Shown here: piece after piece, positions 32,976-45,982 of the stretch
Numbering within the stretch: the stretch's first letter is position 1
How the letters are laid out: every line of letters begins with the position of its first letter
Source: Bryopsis sp. KO-2023
Lineage: Eukaryota; Chlorophyta; Ulvophyceae; Bryopsidales; Bryopsidaceae
DNA length: 64,000 nucleotides
Direction of reading: 5' to 3'
NCBI GenBank assembly: GCA_030272585.1
Contig: BSYQ01000003.1
Span: 7,750,001-7,814,000, forward strand
Notes under the pieces: model-generated
Databases searched by the model: none
Seen by the model: only the letters and a program-made list of their open reading frames with translations
Told to the model about the DNA's origin: nothing
Position numbers and translations under genes: made by a program

Positions 32976-34915
32976 ACTTATCATTCAACTATATAAAGTG
33001 TTTCGATAACTTGGAGATGTTATCATAAGTGTATTCGTCAGAATAAGCCCCTACTCTGATATAGGTCATCCGAGTCCTTCTCATACACGGAGTGCTTCTC
33101 GGATCTACCAAGACCATACACTTCTCTACACTGGTGGCGAACCAATGTACATCAACTGAAGTCTCGCAACTTCATCTACTTCCATTTATATTCTCATTTT
33201 GAATGGATCCCAACTCGAGTTCAAAATAGAATATAGCGAGAAATTCAACTTAGTTCACTAGTTCATTGAAAATGAGATATGTTCATAAACATGTCCTCAC
33301 TTAGCAAGAACTTGATCTCGTTCACAAGATCTGGAACTCTTTTCATATCGACACTCGATTATGAAGAAACATTACCCCACACAAGTCACGAACGAAGTCG
33401 CCTACTTCGACGTACCGGAATAGGGGGAATCAACGTTGATTTCTTTCTCTTCTGGTACTGCTCTACCAGCTCCCGAGCGTTCTCCAAATTCGCTTCAGGC
33501 TCCCAAGAGTTGTGCTCATGTGAGTATCCCGTCCACTTTACCAAGTATTGCGGAACTACTCGTCGACCGACCTTTACTTCACGGTAGTCGAGGAGGTCTT
33601 CTACCTCATACTCTAATTCTTCCTGTATATCCACAGGTGGCGGAGGAGGTTGTGTCTTTCCATGCGACCAATACCTCTTAAGTAAAGAAGCATGAAAGAC
33701 TGGATGAATAGGAAGCGAATCAGGCAATTCCAACCGGAATGCTACCTGTTCTGCCATCGGTTTTCGTTTTTGGACACCTTCCAAAACACGAAAAGGACCC
33801 AACCAACGTGGCAATAACTTCCTTGATCCAGGGTGTTTCAATTTGATATGTCGTGCATCCAGCAAGACCATATCACCTACTTGAACATCAACTGGACACC
33901 TACGCACATCGGCATGAGTCTTCATCCTTTGCTGAGCACTTTCCAAACACCGCTTTGCTTTGACAATCGCCTCACGAATGTCTTCAGTCATCTTCTTCAC
34001 CGCCGGTACTCCAATTTGTGTCCTTTGTCTACTTAGACCTCCAGGACCCATGACATTAGATGTCTTGGATGGAAGTTGTACCGTTAATGGTGTCCACGGA
34101 TCTCTACCGTAGTTCAAGAAGAACGGTGTTTCACCAGTAGCCATCGACTTAGAGTTGTTCAAGGCAAACTCTACCACTGGCAATAAGTCACTCCAATCTC
34201 TTTGACGAGGTCCTACGAAATGCCGTAAGGTATCTTCGAGGATCCTATTCATTGCTTCAGTCTGTCCATCACTCTGTGGATGAAAAGCTGTCGACAATGC
34301 TTGAGTGACCCCTAAGGTCTTACAAAGCTCTCTAAAGAACTTTGAAGTCCACCTAGGATCTCTATCGCTTACGAGGTGCTTAGGAAGGCCGTGCAAACGG
34401 AAGACCTCAGTAACGAAGAGTTTCGCCGTTTGTACCGCATCACACGTAGTGTGCGTTGGTACGCATCGCACCATCTTTGTGAGTCGATCCACAAAAACTA
34501 AGATGGCATCAAATGCTTCTGCTCCTGATTTAGGCAAATCAGTAATCAAATCCATTGAAACTGATTCCCATCGACCATCAGGTATACGTAAAGGTTGCAA
34601 AGGACCAGGCACCTTGCCGCGTCGGTGTTTGTTCCTTTGACATGCATCGCATCCTTTTACGAAGTTTGCGATATCTCCTTCTACGCCAGGCCACCAAAAG
34701 TATTTCAAGACTGTTCTTTGGGTCTTGCGGATCCCAAAATGTCCTGCATATACACTTGCATGGCTATCATGTAGGATATCTTCTCTAAGATTATCCCAAT
34801 TTGGTACTACTACTCGTGCACCATTCCACCACAGGCCTGAGTGCTTTTGACAACCTGAAGCGGCGACATCTTCGGTTTCAAACCACTCATCCCTAGTGAT
34901 CCCCTCAATCAAGTC
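32976..34915 (-). pseudogene. antisense chromovirus 3' fragment: UTR, chromodomain, integrase
   Basis: It starts inside the 3' untranslated region (no LTR or polypurine tract) and reads back through the chromodomain and integrase (33386-34912) to the GITRDEWFETED region before the integrase. It is cut at about 34915, where a sense RT begins. The coding part is intact. Confidence 0.88.
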
Positions 34916-36640
34916 TCTGATATGCTGCAGAAGGGTTTGATTAAGCCTAGTTGTAGTCCGTGGGGTGCACCAATCTTGTTTGTTCCCAAACCGGATGGTA
35001 CTCGACGGATGTGTATCGACTATAGAGGCTTAAATAAGTTGACGATCAGGAATCAATATCCACTACCAAGGATAGATGATCTCCTTGATCAACTTCAAGG
35101 TTCGAAGTTCTTTTCGGCCTTAGATTTGAAAGCAGAGTATTGGCAACTTCGAGTGAAGGAGTCAGACCAACCGAAGACTGCTTTCAAAACCCCATTCGGT
35201 CTGTATGAATACAAAGTGCTTCCAATGGGCTTGACGAATGCACCTGCAATATTCCAGACTTGGATGAATCGGGTATTCTCGGGTATGATTGGGAAGTCGG
35301 TCCTAATATACCTCGATGACATACTTGTATTCAGCAAAACTCCGGAGGAACATGTGCAACATTTGCGAGCGGTGATGAAACGCTTGCGTGAGCACAAAAT
35401 GCTCTTGAAGAGATCAAAATGTGATTTCTTTAAGAAAGAGCTTCACTATCTTGGATTTGTTATAAATCAAGATGGTATTTCCGCTGATAAGAGGAAAACA
35501 GAGAAAGTAGTAGAGTGGCCAGTCCCAAAGAACGTTGCGGAATTGCGTTCATTTTTAGGGCTCTCTAACTATTTCCGGAGATTTGTGCAAGGTTACAGCA
35601 AGCTTGTAGCCCCACTCACAAATTTACTTAGGAAGGGTAAAGAGTGGAGTTGGACCGAGGATTGTCAAAGAGGCTTTGATGGTGTTAAAGAGAATTTAAC
35701 ACATGCACCTTGTTTGGCAATGCCTAACTTCGAAAAGGATTTTGAAGTTATCGCAGATGCTTCGGATTATGCGATCGGTGCAATCTTGTTGCAAGAGGAA
35801 CATCCTATAGCTTTTGAAAGTCGAAAGTTATCAGGAGCCCAACTTAACGGGAGCATAGGTGACAAGGAAATGTTCGCCGTAGTGCATGCTCTTAAGTTGT
35901 GGCGATGCTACCTGGATGTGCGTGTGTTTAAGGTGGTGTGTGATCACCAGCCTAACACATATTTCCATTCCCAGGAAACTCTCTCTCGAAGGTCGGCACG
36001 TTGGCTCGAAGTCCTCCAGGGGTTCCGGTTCGAGTGGGAATACAGGCCGGGACGGACGAACGTGGCAGACCCCTTGTCACGATATCCGTCGTATTCTCAG
36101 CAGATCGGAATACTCTCGGAGCTGGGAGGTGGCCAGAAACGACCAACTTGGAATGGGGATCCGTCCTCGCCCCGGCCCGGTACGTCGATGCTAAAGGAGA
36201 GATTGACTGAGGGGATCACTAGGGATGAGTGGTTTGAAACCGAAGATGTCGCCGCTTCAGGTTGTCAAAAGCACTCAGGCCTGTGGTGGAATGGTGCACG
36301 AGTAGTAGTACCAAACTGGGATAGTCTTAGAGAAGACATCCTACATGATAGCCATGCAAGTGTATATGCAGGACATTTTGGGATCCGCAAGACCCAAAGA
36401 ACAGTCTTAAAATACTTTTGGTGGCCTGGCGTAGAGGGAGATATCGCAAACTTCGTAAAAGGGATGCGATGCATGTCAAAGGAACAAACACCGTCGCGGC
36501 AAGGTGCCTGGTCCTTTGCAACCTTTACGTATTCCTGATGGTCGATGGGAATCGGTTTCAATGGATTTGATTACTGATTTGCCTAAATCAGGAGCGGAAG
36601 CATTTGATGCCATCTTAGTTTTTGTGGATCGACTCACAAG
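34915..36640 (+). pseudogene. sense chromovirus fragment: RT, RNase H, N-terminal integrase, frameshifted
   Basis: It begins at SDMLQKGLIKPSC of the RT and is open to 36538. One extra G near 36463 (GGGATGCG in place of GGATGCG) shifts the frame inside the integrase zinc finger, so CDACQ is lost. The DNA continues as integrase to about 36640 and stops at a primer-binding-site-like sequence. Confidence 0.85.
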
Positions 36641-36654
36641 GTCCGAAACCAAAT
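36641..36654 (-). other. candidate primer-binding site
   Basis: On the minus strand, the bases just after the LTR end are ATTTGGTTTCGGAC. A TGG within three bases of the LTR is the expected start of a tRNA primer site. If correct, the adjoining LTR is a 5' LTR cut just after its primer site. An identical arrangement is at 47708-47721. I could not assign the tRNA. Confidence 0.5.
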
Positions 36655-36921
36655 TGTTAGACTTGGGGGTGCAAGTCTAAGAAGAGCTAAAAACTAAAAC
36701 TTCTGAGTCCATGACCTTGAAGCCCATTAATACCATGACCCCCAAGGATCCTAGCGTCCCCGCATGGTACCTAGGACAACCATCCTAGGTGGGCACCCGA
36801 CATAGGTCTAGTCATCATGACTAGACCTGACTCACATGTCCACGTCAGCATGACTACGCATGACTGTACATGACTGTACATGACTGGACCTGACTGGATG
36901 TAGCTCTTAACATTCCTAACA
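36655..36921 (-). repeat. chromovirus LTR C (antisense, complete)
   Basis: A 267-bp LTR. Its right end (CCTAACA) is joined directly to the interior of an antisense integrase region, without polypurine tract or 3' UTR. Its left end is next to a primer-site-like sequence. Confidence 0.93.
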
Positions 36922-38722
36922 CTACTACTCGTGCACCATTCCACCACAGGCCTGAGTGCTTTTGACAACCTGAAGCGGCGACATCTTCGGTTTCAAACCA
37001 CTCATCCCTAGTGATCCCCTCAGTCAATCTTTCCCCAAGCATCGACGTACCGGTCCGGGGCGAGGACGGATCCCCTTTCCAAGTTGGTCGTTTCTGGCCA
37101 CCTCCCAGCTCCGAGAGTATTCCGATCTGCTGAGAATACGACGGATATCGTGACAAGGGGTCTGCCACGTTCGTCCGACCCGGCCTGTATTCCCACTCGA
37201 ACCGGAACCCCTGGAGGACTTCGAGCCAACGTGCCGACCTTCGAGAGAGAGTTTCCTGGGAATGGAAGTATGTGTTAGGCTGGTGATCACACACCACCTT
37301 AAACACACGCACGTCCAAGTAGCATCGCCACAACTTAAGAGCATGTACTACAGCGAACATTTCCTTGTCCCCTATGCTCCAATTAAGTTGGGCTCCTGAT
37401 AACTTTCGACTTTCAAAAGCTATCGGATGTCCCTCTTGCAACAAGATTGCACCGATCGCGTAATCCGAAGCATCCGCGACAACTTCAAAATCTTTTTCGA
37501 AGTTAGGCATTGCCAAACAAGGTGCATGTGTTAAATTCTCTTTAACACCATCAAATCCTCTTTGACAATCCTCGGTCCAACTCCACTCTTTACCCTTCCT
37601 AAGTAAATTTGTGAGTGGGGCTACAAGCTTGCTGTAACCTTGCACAAATCTCCGGAAATAGTTAGAGAGCCCTAAAAATGAACGCAATTCCGCAACGTTC
37701 TTTGGGACTGGCCACTCTACTACTTTCTCTGTTTTCCTCTTATCAGCGGAAATACCATCTTGATTTATAACAAATTCAAGATAGTGAAGCTCTTTCTTAA
37801 AGAAATCACATTTTGATCTCTTCAAGAGCATTTTGTGCTCACGCAAGCGTTTCATCACGGCTCGCAAATGTTGCACATGTTCCTCCGGAGTTTTGCTGAA
37901 TACAAGTATGTCATCGAGGTATATTAGGACCGACTTCCCAATCATACCCGAGAATACCCGATTCATCCAAGTCTGGAATATTGCAGGTGCATTCGTCAAG
38001 CCCATTGGAAGCACTTTATATTCAAACAGACCGAATGGGGTTTTGAAAGCAGTCTTCGGTTGGTCCGGCTCCTTCACTCGAAGTTGCCAATACCCTGCTT
38101 TCAAATCTAAGGCCGAAAAGTATTTCGAACCTTGAAGTTGATCAAGGAGATCATCTATCCTTGGTAGTGGATATTGATTCCTGATCGTCAACGTATTTAA
38201 GCCTCTATAGTCGATACACATCCGTCGAGTACCATCCGGTTTGGGAACAAACAAGATTGGTGCACCCCACGGACTACAACTAGGCTTAATCAAACCCTTC
38301 TGCAGCATATCAGAGACTTGCTCCTCAATCTCTTTTCTTTCACCTGGTGTGTAACGAAACATTGGTCTATGTACCGGTTTCGCTCCAGGGACAAGATCAA
38401 TTGCTGCATCCTCTTCTCGAGATGGAGGGCATTCCGCCAACTCATTTGAGAATCTGTCTTTATATTCATCTAACAGACTTTCCAGCTCTGTTTGATATGA
38501 AGACACTGGAGGATTTTTGGGCAATTCGGGTACCCCAGATTCCTCCCCCTCTAAAGGGTTCGGGACCTCCCGAACTATAACCAGAAAAGGACAAATCTCC
38601 TTATTACGGAGTTGTCTTCGAGCTTGGGCTATGCTCAACAAGGGATTGATCCGTGCATTAGGCGGACTAGGGGCACGCACAACCAAATTAGGTCGTATCG
38701 TGAGTCGGTTTCCCCGTGTAGC
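36922..38722 (-). pseudogene. antisense chromovirus pol fragment (RNase H, RT)
   Basis: It reads leftward from the pre-RT region to the GITRDEWFETED...WWNGARVVV segment before the integrase, where LTR C begins. The chromodomain and integrase are missing. The frame is open from 38722 into the LTR. Confidence 0.88.
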
Positions 38723-38753
38723 CAATTTGTCATCTGGCAAATTTTCCCTTCTA

Positions 38754-39158
38754 TTGAAGGAAGCGGTTGCCACTGATACTTCGGGTCATGAATGGACTTC
38801 ATATGAGGAATTCCGTACCCATGTATTGGCAAAAGGAGTATCGCATGATGAGCGATACCCAGTATTGGAAAAAGGTGCCAAAGAAAAGGAGGAGAGTACC
38901 GTTGGATCAAAGCGATCTCGGAAAGAAGAAAAAGGAAAGGTGTATCCGGTTAATCGGAAGAAAAACCGAATGATGCCGAGTTTTTCACCGAGATTTGGTG
39001 GTAGTTCTCAACAGACTCGTAAGAGTAAAGTTGGTAAAACATCTTTTCCTGCGGGTCTTAGCCAGAAAGAGTGGGAACGGCGCAAGGCCGCGAACCTTTG
39101 TTTCAGATGTGGAGCATCTTATTCTCCAGGTCATGTGTGTGATACTGGAAAGAAATGA
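38754..39158 (+). pseudogene. chromovirus gag C-terminal half, spliced form (copy 2)
   Basis: Tandem duplicate of 27687-28091. It has the same precise 203-nt absence after the zinc knuckle and the same immediate TGA. Confidence 0.85.
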
Positions 39159-42100
39159 TGACTCTATCCGATGTGGTGAGGTTGATTTGGACGTCGATCC
39201 CATTGGGGACGCCCAAGATCCTATGCCTAGTAAAGAAGAGAAGGTGCCGGAGAACGATTGCATCTCTGGAATGCAACTTTTAAAATCGGAACTTCATCGT
39301 TTGCAGAATGCAAGTAGAGAGTTCACTTTTGACTCATCTACTAATGATGAAAGATTTGCGATTTGTAAAAAGTTTTGCACTGGACAAGAGTTTCTTGCAT
39401 CGTCAGTAGCGGGACACCATGTTTGGATGGATCCTGGACGAAAGAATTTGAATGAATTCTTAAAGCATTATTTTGCTTGCAAGAAAGAGTCACCTTCTTC
39501 TACGAGTTGCTGCCTATTAATCCCTCATAATATGGCAGTTAGACAAAAAGAAATCAATCAAATGCGATTGATTGCACAATATCGAAAAGGAGCAAAATTG
39601 TTTGCTCTTAGCAGCGGTAAAGCACCAGGTCTTCTTTGGCCCGTTGATATATATTACGATCCACCTACAGCGGAGTTACCCGGTAACTCGATTCCAGGAG
39701 AGGATTGTAATCTCAGAATGTCAATGTCGTTCAAAGGTTTGATTTCTGGTTCCCCTGGTCAGATTCTGTTAGATTCTGGCGCCGCTGGCTATGCTTATAT
39801 CTCTAAGCATTTTTGCGAAAGCACAGGGCTTAGTTATAGATGTAAGCAAGGTACCAAAATCGAAATGGCCGATGGAACTCCATTGGATATCGTAGGGATA
39901 ACCTCGATTAACTTGCGTTTGCAAGGCTTGCGGATGAAAATCGAGTGTCAAGTTATCACTACAAAGCATTTTGATTTGTACCTCGGGGATGTGTGGTTAT
40001 GCAATCACCGAGTACTGATGAATTTTTCTACTGGTAGTGCTTCGGCTCTAGCTACACGGGGAAACCGACTCACGATACGACCTAATTTGGTTGTGCGTGC
40101 CCCTAGTCCGCCTAATGCACGGATCAATCCCTTGTTGAGCATAGCCCAAGCTCGAAGACAACTCCGTAATAAGGAGATTTGTCCTTTTCTAGTTATAGTT
40201 CGGGAGGTCCCGAACCCTTTAGAGGGGGAGGAATCTGGGGTACCCGAATTGCCCAAAAATCCTCTAGTGTCTTCATATCAAACAGAGCTGGAAAGTCTGT
40301 TAGATGAGTATAAAGACAGATTCTCAGATGAGTTGGCGGAATGCCCTCCATCTCGAGAAGAGGATGCAGCAATCGATCTTGTCCCTGGAGCGAAACCGGT
40401 ACATAGACCAATGTTTCGTTACACACCAGGTGAAAGAAAAGAGATTGAGGAGCAAGTCTCTGATATGCTGCAGAAGGGTTTGATTAAGCCTAGTTGTAGT
40501 CCGTGGGGTGCACCAATCTTGTTTGTTCCCAAACCGGATGGTACTCGACGGATGTGTATCGACTATAGAGGCTTAAATAAGTTGACGATCAGGAATCAAT
40601 ATCCACTACCAAGGATAGATGATCTCCTTGATCAACTTCAAGGTTCGAAATACTTTTCGGCCTTAGATTTGAAAGCAGGGTATTGGCAACTTCGAGTGAA
40701 GGAGCCGGACCAACCGAAGACTGCTTTCAAAACCCCATTCGGTCTGTTTGAATATAAAGTGCTTCCAATGGGCTTGACGAATGCACCTGCAATATTCCAG
40801 ACTTGGATGAATCGGGTATTCTCGGGTATGATTGGGAAGTCGGTCCTAATATACCTCGATGACATACTTGTATTCAGCAAAACTCCGGAGGAACATGTGC
40901 AACATTTGCGAGCGGTGATGAAACGCTTGCGTGAGCACAAAATGCTCTTGAAGAGATCAAAATGTGATTTCTTTAAGAAAGAGCTTCACTATCTTGGATT
41001 TGTTATAAATCAAGATGGTATTTCCGCTGATAAGAGGAAAACAGAGAAAGTAGTAGAGTGGCCAGTCCCAAAGAACGTTGCGGAATTGCGTTCATTTTTA
41101 GGGCTCTCTAACTATTTCCGGAGATTTGTGCAAGGTTACAGCAAGCTTGTAGCCCCACTCACAAATTTACTTAGGAAGGGTAAAGAGTGGAGTTGGACCG
41201 AGGATTGTCAAAGAGGATTTGATGGTGTTAAAGAGAATTTAACACATGCACCTTGTTTGGCAATGCCTAACTTCGAAAAAGATTTTGAAGTTGTCGCGGA
41301 TGCTTCGGATTACGCGATCGGTGCAATCTTGTTGCAAGAGGGACATCCGATAGCTTTTGAAAGTCGAAAGTTATCAGGAGCCCAACTTAACTGGAGCATA
41401 GGTGACAAGGAAATGTTCGCCGTAGTGCATGCTCTTAAGTTGTGGCGATGCTACTTGGACGTGCGTGTGTTTAAGGTGGTGTGTGATCACCAGCCTAACA
41501 CATACTTCCATTCCCAGGAAACTCTCTCTCGAAGGTCGGCACGTTGGCTCGAAGTCCTCCAGGGGTTCCGGTTCGAGTGGGAATACAGGCCGGGACGGAC
41601 GAACGTGGCAGACCCCTTGTCACGATATCCGTCGTATTCTCAGCAGATCGGAATACTCTCGGAGCTGGGAGGTGGCCAGAAACGACCAACTTGGAAAGGG
41701 GATCCGTCCTCGCCCCGGACCGGTACGTCGATGCTAAAGGAGAGATTGACTGAGGGGATCACTAGGGATGAGTGGTTTGAAACCGAAGATGTCGCCGCTT
41801 CAGGTTGTCAAAAGCACTCAGGCCTGTGGTGGAATGGTGCACGAGTAGTAGTACCAAATTGGGATAATCTTAGAGAAGATATCCTACATGATAGCCATGC
41901 AAGTGTATATGCAGGACATTTTGGGATCCGCAAGACCCAAAGAACAGTCTTAAAATACTTTTGGTGGCCTGGCGTAGAGGGAGATATCGCAAACTTCGTA
42001 AAAGGATGCGATGCATGTCAAAGGAACAAACACCGACGCGGCAAGGTGCCTGGTCCTTTGCAACCTTTACGTATACCTGATGGTCGATGGGAATCAGTTT

Positions 42101-43272
42101 CAATGGATTTGATTACTGATTTGCCTAAATCAGGAGCAGAAGCATTTGATGCCATCTTAGTTTTTGTGGATCGACTCACAAAGATGGTGCGATGCGTACC
42201 AACGCACACTACGTGTGATGCGGTACAAACGGCGAAACTCTTCGTTACTGAGGTCTTCCGTTTGCACGGCCTTCCTAAGCACCTCGTAAGCGATAGAGAT
42301 CCTAGGTGGACTTCAAAGTTCTTTAGAGAGCTTTGTAAGACCTTAGGGGTCACTCAAGCATTGTCGACAGCTTTTCATCCACAGAGTGATGGACAGACTG
42401 AAGCAATGAATAGGATCCTCGAAGATACCTTACGGCATTTCGTAGGACCTCGTCAAAGAGATTGGAGTGACTTGTTGCCAGTGGTAGAGTTTGCATTGAA
42501 CAACTCTAAGTCGATGGCTACTGGTGAAACACCGTTCTTCTTGAACTACGGTAGAGATCCGTGGACACCATTAACGGTACAACTTCCATCCAAGACATCG
42601 AATGTCATGGGTCCTGGAGGTCTGAGTAGACAAAGGACACAGATTGGAGTACCGGCGGTGAAGAAGATGACCGAGGACATTCGTGAGGCGATTGTCAAAG
42701 CAAAGCGGTGTTTAGAAAGTGCTCAGCAAAGGATGAAGACTTATGCCGATGTGCGTAGGTGTCCAGTTGATGTTCAAGTAGGCGATATGGTCTTGCTGGA
42801 TGCACGACATATCAAATTGAAACACCCTGGATCAAGGAAGTTATTGCCACGTTGGTTGGGTCCTTTTCGTGTTTTGGAAGGTGTCCAAAAACGAAAACCG
42901 ATGGCAGAACAGGTCGCGTTCCGATTGGAATTGCCTGATTCGCTTCCTATTCATCAAGTCTTTCATGCTTCTTTACTTAAGAGGTATTGGTCGCATGGAA
43001 AGACACAACCTCCTCCGCCACCTGTGGATATACAGGAAGAACTAGAGTATGAGGTAGAAGACCTCCTCGACTACCGTGAAGTAAAGGTCGGTCGACGAGT
43101 AGTTCCGCAATACTTGGTAAAGTGGACGGGATACTCACATGAGCACAACTCTTGGGAGCCTGAAGCGAATTTGGAGAACGCTCGGGAGCTGGTAGAGCAG
43201 TACCAGAAGAGAAAGAAATCAACGTTGATTCCCCCTATTCCGGTACGTCGAAGTAGGCGACTTCGTTCGTGA
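39149..43272 (+). CDS. chromovirus pol polyprotein (copy 2)
   Basis: Tandem duplicate of 28082-32205 with intact protease, RT, RNase H, integrase and chromodomain; first in-frame ATG inside pol at 39223. The RNase H here reads EGHPIAFESRK where the other copy has EGHLIAFESRK. Confidence 0.92.
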
Positions 43273-43775
43273 CTTGTGTGGGGTAATGTTTCTTCATAAT
43301 CGAGTGTCGATATGAAAAGAGTTCCAGATCTTGTGAACGAGATCAAGTTCTTGTTAAGTGAGGACATGTTTAAGAACATATCTCATTTTCAATGAACTAG
43401 TGAACTAAATTGAATTTCTCGCTATATTCTATTTTGAACTCTAGATGGGATCCATTCAAAATGAGAATATAAATGGAAGTAGATGAAGTTGCGAGACTTC
43501 AGTTGATGTACATTGGTTCGCCACCAGTGTAGAGAAGTGTATGGTCTTGGTAGATCCGAGAAGCACTCCGTGTAGAGAAGGACTCGGATGACCTATATCA
43601 GAGTAGGGGCTTATTCTGACGAATACACTTATGATAACATCTCCAAGTTATCGAAACACTTTATATAGTTGAATGATAAGAGTTGGGGTTCGTTGTGGGG
43701 CTCTGTATCATTCTATGGGCTATATAGAAGTGAGGAAAGGAGTCTCCAGGAGGAGACTGATTAGGGGGGGAGGAA

Positions 43776-44042
43776 TGTTAGGGATGTTAAGAGCTACATC
43801 CAGTCAGGTCCAGTCATGTACAGTCATGTACAGTCATGCGTAGTCATGCTGACGTGGACATGTGAGTCAGGTCTAGTCATGATGACTAGACCTATGTCGG
43901 GTGCCCACCTAGGATGGTTGTCCTAGGTACCATGCGGGGACGCTAGGATCCTTGGGGGTCATGGTATTAATGGGCTTCAAGGTCATGGACTGATAAGTTT
44001 TAGTTTTTAGCTCTTCTTAGACTTGCACCCCCAAGTCTAACA
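43776..44042 (+). repeat. chromovirus LTR (sense 3' LTR, copy 2)
   Basis: Tandem duplicate of 32709-32975, preceded by the polypurine tract. Confidence 0.95.
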
Positions 44043-45982
44043 ACTTATCATTCAACTATATAAAGTGTTTCGATAACTTGGAGATGTTATCATAAGTGTA
44101 TTCGTCAGAATAAGCCCCTACTCTGATATAGGTCATCCGAGTCCTTCTCATACACGGAGTGCTTCTCGGATCTACCAAGACCATACACTTCTCTACACTG
44201 GTGGCGAACCAATGTACATCAACTGAAGTCTCGCAACTTCATCTACTTCCATTTATATTCTCATTTTGAATGGATCCCAACTCGAGTTCAAAATAGAATA
44301 TAGCGAGAAATTCAACTTAGTTCACTAGTTCATTGAAAATGAGATATGTTCATAAACATGTCCTCACTTAGCAAGAACTTGATCTCGTTCACAAGATCTG
44401 GAACTCTTTTCATATCGACACTCGATTATGAAGAAACATTACCCCACACAAGTCACGAACGAAGTCGCCTACTTCGACGTACCGGAATAGGGGGAATCAA
44501 CGTTGATTTCTTTCTCTTCTGGTACTGCTCTACCAGCTCCCGAGCGTTCTCCAAATTCGCTTCAGGCTCCCAAGAGTTGTGCTCATGTGAGTATCCCGTC
44601 CACTTTACCAAGTATTGCGGAACTACTCGTCGACCGACCTTTACTTCACGGTAGTCGAGGAGGTCTTCTACCTCATACTCTAATTCTTCCTGTATATCCA
44701 CAGGTGGCGGAGGAGGTTGTGTCTTTCCATGCGACCAATACCTCTTAAGTAAAGAAGCATGAAAGACTGGATGAATAGGAAGCGAATCAGGCAATTCCAA
44801 CCGGAATGCTACCTGTTCTGCCATCGGTTTTCGTTTTTGGACACCTTCCAAAACACGAAAAGGACCCAACCAACGTGGCAATAACTTCCTTGATCCAGGG
44901 TGTTTCAATTTGATATGTCGTGCATCCAGCAAGACCATATCACCTACTTGAACATCAACTGGACACCTACGCACATCGGCATGAGTCTTCATCCTTTGCT
45001 GAGCACTTTCCAAACACCGCTTTGCTTTGACAATCGCCTCACGAATGTCTTCAGTCATCTTCTTCACCGCCGGTACTCCAATTTGTGTCCTTTGTCTACT
45101 TAGACCTCCAGGACCCATGACATTAGATGTCTTGGATGGAAGTTGTACCGTTAATGGTGTCCACGGATCTCTACCGTAGTTCAAGAAGAACGGTGTTTCA
45201 CCAGTAGCCATCGACTTAGAGTTGTTCAAGGCAAACTCTACCACTGGCAATAAGTCACTCCAATCTCTTTGACGAGGTCCTACGAAATGCCGTAAGGTAT
45301 CTTCGAGGATCCTATTCATTGCTTCAGTCTGTCCATCACTCTGTGGATGAAAAGCTGTCGACAATGCTTGAGTGACCCCTAAGGTCTTACAAAGCTCTCT
45401 AAAGAACTTTGAAGTCCACCTAGGATCTCTATCGCTTACGAGGTGCTTAGGAAGGCCGTGCAAACGGAAGACCTCAGTAACGAAGAGTTTCGCCGTTTGT
45501 ACCGCATCACACGTAGTGTGCGTTGGTACGCATCGCACCATCTTTGTGAGTCGATCCACAAAAACTAAGATGGCATCAAATGCTTCTGCTCCTGATTTAG
45601 GCAAATCAGTAATCAAATCCATTGAAACTGATTCCCATCGACCATCAGGTATACGTAAAGGTTGCAAAGGACCAGGCACCTTGCCGCGTCGGTGTTTGTT
45701 CCTTTGACATGCATCGCATCCTTTTACGAAGTTTGCGATATCTCCTTCTACGCCAGGCCACCAAAAGTATTTCAAGACTGTTCTTTGGGTCTTGCGGATC
45801 CCAAAATGTCCTGCATATACACTTGCATGGCTATCATGTAGGATATCTTCTCTAAGATTATCCCAATTTGGTACTACTACTCGTGCACCATTCCACCACA
45901 GGCCTGAGTGCTTTTGACAACCTGAAGCGGCGACATCTTCGGTTTCAAACCACTCATCCCTAGTGATCCCCTCAATCAAGTC
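44043..45982 (-). pseudogene. antisense 3' fragment: chromodomain, integrase (copy 2)
   Basis: Tandem duplicate of 32976-34915; open coding part at 44453-45979. Confidence 0.88.

Larger units (their letters stand above)
25855..36921 (+). repeat. 11,067-bp tandem unit, copy 1
   Basis: The block matches 36922-47988 base for base apart from scattered differences, several of them in the first 260 bp. All element borders recur at +11,067. It contains: antisense pol piece, sense gag-pol-LTR, antisense integrase piece, sense RT piece, antisense LTR C. Confidence 0.9.
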
